Part shown: one piece after another, positions 55,951-64,000 of the stretch | Layout: the number at the start of each line of letters is the position of its first letter | How positions within the stretch are numbered: position 1 is the stretch's first letter | NCBI GenBank assembly: GCA_027563935.2 | Contig: JANVAS020000203.1 | Coordinates: forward strand, 6,324,001-6,388,000 | Reading direction: 5' to 3' | Source of the DNA: Costus lasius | Taxonomy: Eukaryota > Streptophyta > Magnoliopsida > Zingiberales > Costaceae | Length of the DNA stretch: 64,000 nucleotides | Program-made: the position numbers and the translations under genes | Notes under the pieces: generated by a model | Seen by the model: the letters and a program-made list of their open reading frames with translations, nothing else | Told to the model about the DNA's origin: nothing | Database searches by the model: none

Positions 55951-56360
55951 AGCACAGAGCACACTTGGCAGAGGCGCATGCAGCAGTGGCTTGACCAGGT
56001 GGGAGGTCCAGGGTTCGACTCTGGGACCAGGCGCATTTTCCCTGGTAGGCGCACCTGAGCTGCAGATGGCGCTTGGGCCCTGGTTTGGGCCAAATGAGGA
56101 GCGAAAGACCCATGAAGAAAAACAAGTGAAGTCTTAAGTTAATTAAGGTCTTACTTAGGTTTCATAGGCGTTTACCACATAAGATCCATGCTTTCTTTTA
56201 TTGTTTAAATATTAGAATTGCATGATTAGTTTATCTTCTGCTATCACCATAGGAAATGCATGATAGTCAAGAAGATAAAAGACCGTTAAAATCCAACGCG
56301 AAATATCAAGCTCGTAAGCCTTCTGACGCGAAACCTCACTGTTCTGACTATCGTTGGAGC

Positions 56361-56598
56361 CGTGTTGTACCCACTCAGTGGGCACGTCCATCTATCTTCA
56401 GACGGTGCGGGATTACACCTGCGTGTTACAGAGAAGGGATTTATCGCTTCTCGTTGCTCAGCATAGCACATGGTGGTCCAGGGAGTAGGTCGGGTCAGCT
56501 TGACCATGTAGGCTACATATGTGGCGCATATGGTAGCACATGGAGGCAGCCATCTGTGGGGTTAGAGATTGTGTTGTACCAACTCAGTTGGCACAGTC
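56361..56598 (+). other. Element J: two leader hairpins (distal and middle)
   Basis: Distal (56361-56386): CGTG/CACG, bulge TTGTA, CCCAC/GTGGG, loop TCA. Middle (56567-56598): GATTGTG/CACAGTC with one wobble, bulge TTGTA, CCAAC/GTTGG, loop TCA. The proximal hairpin is lost. Confidence 0.65.
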
Positions 56599-56648
56599 TG
56601 CTGGATTGCCCAGATGAAGGGGAATCGCACGGGTTGGCGATTGGCTAG

Positions 56649-59600
56649 GGCAGCCTACCAGAGATTAGTGCTTGTACTCTCTGTGCTCCGAACGCCGCAA
56701 GGGCGGTTCGGGAAGCCTATGAAAAGCACGTCAATGATAGCATTGATGTCGCTTGCCTGATGCTAGCGTCTATGACGCCACCGCTGCAGCGTCAGCATGA
56801 GGATATGTCGGCTATACAGATTATAGCGAACCTCAAGATGCTGTATGCTGCACAGGCGAGGACAGAACGCTATAATCTGACAAAGCTTTTCTTTCAGAGC
56901 AAACTGGCTGAAGGGAGCCCAGTGGGAGCTCACGTGCTCAAGATGATTGGGCACAAGGAAGCTTTAGAGAAACTGGGGCATACCATCAATCAGGAGCTTG
57001 CTGTAGACATTATTCTGCAGTCTCTCCCGCCTTCATTCGACGCGTTCATCATTAACTTTAATATGAACAAAATCGATTGTACTCCGGCAGAGCTGCTGAA
57101 TATGCTCTTGACTACTGAGGAAACTCTGAAGGGTAAGCCTTCAACCTCTGTCTTGATGGTTCCTTCGAGGAACAAAAAGAAGGGGAAGAAGGGCAAGGCC
57201 CCTGTCAAGAATTACAGCAAGGCTCTGAAGCAGAAGGTTAAGCGGTCCAAGGAATACAGGTGTTTCCACTGTGGCCAGCTGGGTCACTGGAAAAAGGACT
57301 GTAAAGCGCTCCAAGGAGACAAGAGGGGAAGCTTTGCTTCTGGCTCAGGTATTTACGTGACGGAAGTCATGGTTTCATCTTCTTCTATATCATGGGTGTT
57401 GGACACTGCATGTGGAGTTCACATTTGTTCAAATGTACAGGAACTCAAGAGAAGAAGACAGGTGGGACAGCATGAGGTGGACCTACGCGTTGGAAACGGG
57501 GCACGGGTTGCTGCTGTTGCTGTAGGAGACTATTTCATCTCTTTACCATCTGGAATTGTATTAGAATTAAACAGTTGTTACTTTGTTCCCAGTATTACTA
57601 AAAATATTATCTCCATTCCTGCTCTTGTCAGGAAGGGTTTTTCCTTTGAATGCAATATTTCAAAGTGTGTTTTATCTTTAGATAATATTGTTTATGCAAC
57701 TGGTTCAATTAACAATGGATTATACATGTTGGACATGGAAAGTTCTATACAAAATGTTGATATAAAGAAAGCCAAGAATGCTGATGACAGCACCTTGTTA
57801 TGGCATAGTCGTTTAGGCCATATAAACAAGAAGCGCATTAAGCGGTTGCATGATCATGGACTGCTGGGATCATTCTCCTATGAGGAGATTGATACATGCA
57901 AGGCTTGTTTAATGGGTAAAATGACGAAGTCACCTTTTCCTAACAAAGGTCAAAGGGCTTCAGGTTTACTTGACCTTATACACAGTGATGTGTGTGGGCC
58001 ATTTAATAAACATGCCAGAGGTGGCTATCAGTACTTCATTACCTTTACTGATGATTTCAGTAGATATGGGTATGTCTATTTAATGAGACATAAAAGTGAA
58101 TCTTTTGACAAGTTCAAAGAGTTCAAGAATGAAGTACAGAATCAGCTAGGCCGAAATATCAAGGCACTTCGTTCTGATCGAGGTGGGGAATACCTAAGTC
58201 GAGAATTTACTGACTATCTGAAGGAGTGTGGGATTATCTCACAGCTCACTCAGCCAGGAACACCGCAATGGAATGGTGTGTCCGAGAGGAGAAATAGAAC
58301 TCTACTTGATATGGTTCGTTCTATGTTGAGTCAGGCTACTCTTCCTTACTCCTTTTGGGGATTTGCACTGGAGACAGCTACAAAGGTACTAAACCGAGTG
58401 CCATCCAAGGCAGTTTCTAAGACTCCATATGAGTTATGGTATGGGAAACAGCCGAGCTTGACATTTATCAGGATCTGGGGCTGCGAGGCTTATGTCAAAA
58501 AGCTCGCCTCTGGGAAACTAGAGAGCAGATCTGACAAATGCATCTTTGTCGGTTACCCTAAGGAAACTAAGGGTTATTATTTCTACGATCCCAAAGAGAA
58601 CAAGGTATTTGTTGCTCGGACGGCCATATTTCTTGAGAAGGAGTTTCTTCTGCAAGAGGCCAGTGGGAGAGAAATAAATCTGGATGAGAACCCAGAGGAA
58701 GGACAAAGTGCTCAAGCGCAGTTGGATGAGCCTGAGCTGGTAGAACAGGTTATTGAACAACCTGAGGCTCAGATATCACGGGAACCGCGAAGATCGGGAA
58801 GGATTCATCGTCAGCCTGAGCGCTATGACGGAGTCTACATCATTGATAATGATGAACCCCTCACTTATGCGGATGCGGTCAGTGGACCGGAGTCAGCAAG
58901 ATGGCTTGAAGCTATGCGCGCCGAGATGGACTCCATGTCAGATAACCAAGTCTGGGATTTGGTTGATCCGCCTCCGGGAGTTATCCCTATAGGCTGTAAA
59001 TGGATCTTCAAGAAGAAGATTGACATGGATGGTAACGTGGTTACCTATAAAGGCAGGCTAGTTGCGAAAGGTTTCAAACAAATCTACGGGATAGATTATG
59101 ATGAAACTTTCTCACCTGTAGCTATGTTTAAGTCTATTCGGATTCTTTTTGCGATAGCAGCATATTATGATTATGAGATCTAGCAAATGGATGTGAAAAC
59201 AGCTTTCCTTAATGGAAATCTGGATGAGGATGTGTATATGACACAACCTGAAGGTTTCACTAATCCATCAGATCGTCATAAAATATGCAAGTTAAAGAAG
59301 TCTATTTATGGACTTAAACAAGCATCTAGAAGCTGGAATATTCGTTTTGATGAATCAGTCACTGAATTTGGTTTCATCAAGAACGAAGATGACCCGTGTG
59401 TGTATAAGAGGTTTAGTGGGAGCGTGATTACCTTCCTGGTCCTCTACGTCGATGACATCTTGATCATTGGAAATGACATTCCTGAAATGCATGCGGTTAA
59501 GGCATGGTAAAGGAAATGTTTCCAGATGAAAGATTTAGGAGAAGCAGCCTATGTATTAGGTGTGAAGATCTACAGGGATAGATCTAAGAGGCTTCTCGGG

Positions 59601-60428
59601 TTGTGCCAGAGTACTTACATCGATAAAGTCCTGGAGAGATTTCATTTAGAGAATTCTAAATGAGGATATCTTCCAGTCAGACATGGTCTGAATCTTTCGA
59701 AGAGTCAGTGTCCACAAACACAGACTGAGAAGGATGAAATGGACAATACGCCTTATGCTTCGACTATTGGGTCCATTATGTATGCGATGTTGTGTACTCG
59801 CCCAGACGTCGCTTACGGGTTAAGCGTGACCAGTCGGTTCCAAAGTAATCCGGGAGTGGCACACTGGATTGCAGTCAAGAACATCTTAAAATATCTGCGG
59901 AGGACCAAAGATATGTTCTTGGTATATGGTGGTCAGGAAGAACTCAGTATTGAAGGATATACTGATGCTTCGTTCCAGTCTGACCAGGATGATTTCCGAT
60001 CGCAATCAGGCTATGTTTTTAGCTTGAATGGAGGAGCAGTGGTGTGAAAAAGTTTCAAACAGTCAACTGTTGCTGATTCCACAACAGAAGCCGAGTATGT
60101 TGCAGCCTCGGAAGCATCCAAGGAGGCAGTGTGGATTCGTAAGTTTGTGAGAGAACTTGGTGTTGTTCCTTCGAGTGCAGATCCTTTGGTTATCTCCTGT
60201 GATAACACTGGAGCTATCGCACAGGCAAAGGAACCACGGTCGCACCAGAAGTCCAAGCACATACAGAGACGGTTTCATTTGATCAGGGAGATCATAGATC
60301 GTGGCGAGATCAAAATCTGCAAGGTTCATACAGATGACAATCTAGCAGATCCGCTTACAAAGCCTCTGGCGCAGCAGAAGCATGAGAAGCACTGTAATAA
60401 TATGGGTTTGAGATTCCTCAACCATTAG
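56649..60428 (+). pseudogene. Element J: Ty1/copia gag-pol, 5'-deleted with stops
   Basis: About 95% similar to the protein of A from residue 49 (PNAARAVREAY) to the end. About 350 bp covering the ATG and the first 48 residues are deleted near 56685. The stretch 56760-59183 is open (807 codons) and keeps CFHCGQLGHWKKDC, DTAC, the HHCC finger, D-D35-E integrase and the RT N-terminus. Stops follow at 59181 (Trp to TAG, just before QMDVKTAFLNG), near 59508, near 59661 (Arg to TGA) and near 60045 (Trp to TGA). YVDD, RNase H and the terminal ADPLTKPL remain readable. The family stop is at 60426-60428. Confidence 0.92.
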
Positions 60429-60437
60429 ATTAAGTGC

Positions 60438-60448
60438 AAGTGGGAGAT
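60438..60448 (+). other. Element J: polypurine tract
   Basis: AAGTGGGAGAT directly before the 3' LTR. Confidence 0.92.
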
Positions 60449-62121
60449 TGTTGGGGTATGCCCTTAAGCCTAATGTTTGAGGCTTTGGGATTGTAACAGT
60501 ATCATGTAATAAACTCTTGTGTTTATAAAGGCATGGTTATTATTCAGTTTGTTACCTTGTCTGCTGCAATATGTATACTTATGAATAATGTCTCAAAGCT
60601 GTTCAGCTGGGCTGACATGCTATTATGTCCTTAGTCGATGTATCTTGGTGAACATGAGACAGCCTTGATATGGTTAAGACTAATATGTGTTCTAATCTTA
60701 TAGGATGCTTCGAGCATGGAATAAGATGTAGACTCATGGGTACATTGGATGTACCGGACAGACCCTACTAGGATATTCAATTGCTTGTCACAATGTGAAT
60801 AATCCTTGATTGTAACAAGTGGCACATTTCCTCTGACTTGAGATCACTTGTGTTTTCTAAATGATGATTGTCATTGTTTTGAGGTAGTTCAATATCATTT
60901 GAAACATAGTGATTATAGACTATCTTGGATGGTGAGCTTGAGTCAGGTTAGGGCACTAGTGATAGACATAGGATTGCCGTCTCCTTGTTTAAGGAGTGCG
61001 ATGTTCTAAAGGGCCCCCTCGATGAGATGATTGAGAAAAGAGTATGGCCATACCCAGGTGACTATGTTCATCTGATCTAATCATGCTCATCATATTGGAA
61101 TTACAAGCTTGACACGCTTGTCCAATAAGAACATCCAGTGGCAAAGGAAATATGTATGCTTAGTGAAGTTGATTCACGCTTGTCCTGTATTTTGGGTGTA
61201 GTCTTGGAAGACTCTTTCCTTTATATTGGGAGACAGTGATGTGTTGCTAGATACCCCTCACTGATCGTGATGACGTGAGTTATCGTTACCGACATTTAAA
61301 GGAAACCCTCAGGGTCGCACAATTTGATGATATGGCTTACTTAAGTCAGATCGTGTGGACTGAATTGTTTAAGTTCAGTTTAAAGGGATTTGATCTCTGA
61401 TTGTAAGTGAGATCTGGTCTGATCATGTTTGATTGATTAGGGCTTGAGATCGGTAAGCTTCGATCAAGAGAATAGATGCTAGATCGGTGTGATCAGAAGC
61501 ATCAAGAGATCAACGGTTAGATCTGGAGCCTTAGGGTTTATTTGAGATCTAGACTTGATTGCTTGGCTTGATTGGTTCTTAAACCGAACCAAATTGAACC
61601 AGCTCATGAAATGAGCGCATGGTTCAAGGCGTGGCGACATGTTCACTTGGCGTGAACATTGGAGCGATGAGTGGTGGCTATTTTTAGTAACCATGATCTC
61701 CACTTGGAGATGGCTCACGTTCGAATAGAGGTTTCTCTATTCTCGTCACAAAAACTCATTCCTCTTGACACTCTTTGGTGTGCGGCGACAACTTGAAGCA
61801 TAGAGGAAGATTCGGCCAAGAGAGATCGACATCTCCATCCCTTTCCTTTCGATCAAAGACATCTTGGACGATCCTTGCTAGCACAAGGGACGACAAGAAG
61901 CAAGCCGTCGCTCATCTTGTGTGTGACGATTTGGAGGAGACCTTCGTTGTTCTCTTGCTTCCAAGGCGCCATCTTGAAATGGCTATGGTATGAATCGCAT
62001 CTTCTCTATTCATGTTTCAAAAGTTGATCATATAATGCATGCTCTTCGACCCTTGAATCCGCTGCCTATCATGTTGCGCCACCTAAGGGTTTCGCACCCC
62101 TCATGAAAGGGGTTCCCTGCA
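60449..62121 (+). repeat. Element J: 3' LTR (1673 bp)
   Basis: Same length and ends as 53407-55079, followed by the TSD GTTAA. Confidence 0.95.
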
Positions 62122-62126
62122 GTTAA

Positions 62127-63338
62127 GCCTCACAAGTTCCCTTAACACTTTAACTAAAGAGAGTGGGGAAGAAGAGATGGCGCCAAGAAGATCTTCCAAT
62201 CCTTGTTTCCTACAACAAGATCTTTGATTAGTGTAGAAACAAGTTCTAGAAACAAAGAGGGGAGAAAGGGGAAAAGAACTTAGCCGATTAGGGTTTTGAT
62301 GATGTTGCTCTTCATGCTTGCCGAAAATGAAGGATCCATTGGAGGCCTTTGTTGTTGCCGAGATCAAAGGATGAGGGAACCTCCTTAGAGTCTCGCCAAG
62401 GTGTGCAAATCCTCCAAGGGTGAATGCGTTGAGGGCTTGAGAAGAAGGGGGAGAAGGGAAAGGGCTCGGCCCTTTGGAGGAGAGGGGGAGATAGAATAAC
62501 TAGGCGATACAAGCACCAATGCTAACACAAGTTCTTTTTCTTCCAGGCAACTAATCGACAATGAAGAGAGGATTACAATTTATAGGCTCAACAAGCCATG
62601 GGCAAGGGTCACAATTCACCCTAGGCGCAAATCATAAATTTATGGAAGAGATTAATGCTCAATTAAAACATTTCCTTTGTCAATTTTGAAATTTGAATTC
62701 TTTCTTGATGGAGCTTCCTTGTGGCCGAATTCTCTCAAGCTCCTTCCTTGTTTGCTTGGATGAAAGGGGCGCCCATATTTTGAATTTTGAAAGCCTTCCT
62801 TCAAGAGCTTGGGCGGCTAGAGTTTTCCAAAGTTGATTCCACAAGTTGGGGATCTAGATGGTGATCCCTTGATTTGTGGATCTTGATTGATCCTTGATGG
62901 CTAGGCGCATTGAAGGCTCCTCCTTTGGTAAGTTTGTGGCTGATCCTTCAATTTCGAATTCTCCCTCTTATTAGGTGGCGCCTTGGGTTGATTTGGAAGG
63001 TGACGTTGTATTCAATTCAAGCTCCTTCAACTCGAAGTCTTTAGTCAAGTGTTGAAGTACTTCTTTCCATTTTTGTAGCTTCACTTTGAGTGGCTTAGCT
63101 TGAGCTTCCAAGCTTCCCTTGAGCTGGGCTTTAACCTGCCCAATTATTGACACAAAAACCAGTAGACTATTCTAGGAGATAATGCATGACCAAATAAGGA
63201 AACTATAGGGTGCCCTAAGGCTTATTCATAGCATAGTGCAAATAAGGAAAGAGGGTGGCCTAGGAGGGAAGACCATATCTGATGGGCTTCCTCCTAACCC
63301 TTCCAGACCTTCTCGGGGCAGGGTTGGTCCCTCCATCA
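62127..63338 (-). repeat. Element K: 3' LTR, right part
   Basis: Continues 53035-53406 after J; total LTR about 1584 bp. The inner edge CTCCATCA abuts the polypurine tract (GGGGAGAAA on the minus strand, 63339-63347). I see no convincing gene in it. Confidence 0.75.
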
Positions 63339-64000
63339 TTTCTCCCCGGGTGGGAAGAATTCTCCTCCGGATAATTATCCTTGTACCCTTGGAGTAATTC
63401 TGGAGCGGCCTGTGCCAATTCACTTTCGGGAAGCCAAGCCTCCTCACCCGATGAAACTTAACACGATAAAATACTTGTACCTCGTCCGGGGTGAGTCGGG
63501 TCTGATCCTCAAGTATGCTCTGTGGCTCGAGCCTGTCAGTCAACTCCTCGATGAGTACTGGCTCCTCATAGTGTGTAAGATCCTCCACGTTGACAGTGGT
63601 GGGGATCCCTAAGTCTGGTGGCAGATCCAAGACGTAGGCGTTATCATTGATCTTTTCCACAATGGTAAAGGGTCCGAGTCCCTTTGCGTCCAACTTGCGG
63701 CCAGATCCATGGATGCGCTCCTCCCTGACCCGCAGTATAACCTGTTCACCTACAGAAAATTTCCTTTCTCGGCGTTTCTTGTTAGCACCCTTTCGATAGG
63801 AATTAACAGCATCAAGCATTTGGCAATATATTTCGTGATGCAAATGGGACATGTGAGTAGCAAAATCTTTAGCAGACGTAGAAATATAAGAGTGCCTAGG
63901 TAAAGGAAATAAGTCCACAGGTTTTCTAGGCTAGTACCCTAAATTGGCTTGAAAGGGGGACAATCCCGTGGTTTTGATGACAACACTATTGTAGGAGAAC
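63226..64000 (-). pseudogene. Element K: Ty3/gypsy integrase C-terminal region
   Basis: C-terminal end of a gypsy Pol, running off the right edge. From 64000 leftwards: SYNSVVIKTTGLSPFQ (end of the integrase core), an in-frame TAG near 63930, PVDLFPLP, the GPF/Y-like block KGLGPFTIVEKINDNAYVLDLP, then NVEDLTHYEEP. A tail with EPQSILEDQ and VKFHRVRR to NWHRPLQNYSK looks like a degenerate chromodomain. The frame continues through the polypurine tract and about 110 bases into the LTR (stop at 63226). At least one stop makes this copy defective. Chromovirus affiliation is inference. Confidence 0.8.

Larger units (their letters stand above)
55094..56648 (+). other. Element J: untranslated leader
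   Basis: Homologous to the leader of A over most of its length but without the tandem repeats next to the primer site. It ends in a deletion that removes the gag-proximal hairpin and gag start. A stretch at 55990-56040 with GGTTCGACTC resembles a tRNA T-arm. Confidence 0.8.
53407..62121 (+). mobile_element. Element J: complete-ended Ty1/copia retrotransposon, coding region defective
   Basis: Perfect TSD GTTAA (53402-53406 and 62122-62126), two 1673-bp LTRs differing at about 14 positions by eye (under 1%), primer site and polypurine tract. Same family as A/B. The start of gag is deleted and pol carries several stops, so it cannot make its own proteins now. It sits inside the LTR of K. Confidence 0.95.

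Overview
This window looks like repeat-packed intergenic (probably heterochromatic) DNA of a large-genome flowering plant. I find no host gene, rRNA, tRNA or CRISPR array. Nearly every base belongs to an LTR retrotransposon: several Ty1/copia elements with 1.7-2.0 kb LTRs, one-ORF gag-pol and initiator-Met tRNA primer sites (a layout like the Angela/Tork lineages), plus Ty3/gypsy-type elements and solo LTRs. I use letters for the elements.

The core is an old plus-strand copia element G (about 30005-47449). Its body is broken by three insertions: gypsy-type gag-only element H (33555-39606, TSD GATCT), solo LTR O (41311-43373) and solo LTR N (43418-46379, TSD GTCAG). Each end of G carries a stack of nested insertions. 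Left stack, outer to inner: LTR F (+, 28699-30004) in the 5' LTR of G; copia element E (-, 1-4354 plus 28103-28698) in F; a copia tandem D-C sharing one LTR (-, 4355-28102) in the 5' LTR of E; and a second copia tandem A-B (-, 5349-18890) in the leader of D. Right stack: LTR P (-, 47450-48732) in the 3' LTR of G; copia element I (+, 48733-53034) in P; gypsy element K (-, 53035 to the right edge) in the gag gene of I; and copia element J (+, 53407-62121, TSD GTTAA) in the LTR of K. By-eye LTR divergence falls from outer to inner (D/C about 2%, J and H about 1%, A about 0.2%), as this nesting predicts.

Elements A and B (7070-10954 and 14528-18412, minus strand) keep identical uninterrupted 1294-residue Gag-Pol proteins with Gag, CCHC knuckle, protease, integrase (D-D35-E), reverse transcriptase (YVDD) and RNase H. 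They form LTR-internal-LTR-internal with a 7458-bp period. The other copia elements are decayed. H has only gag between LTRs, yet keeps a shadow of a lost integrase tail that matches K.

The most interesting signal is in the untranslated leaders between primer site and gag. Two copia families (E/C/G/I and A/B/J) share an ordered set of three hairpins of one design: outer stem, 5-7 nt bulge on the 5' side, inner stem, 3-4 nt loop. Stem bases change in compensating pairs between elements. The E/C/D/G/I family has in addition a 10-bp stem closing a domain of exactly 65 nt near the primer site. I read these as conserved RNA structures of the retrotransposon genome, function unknown.
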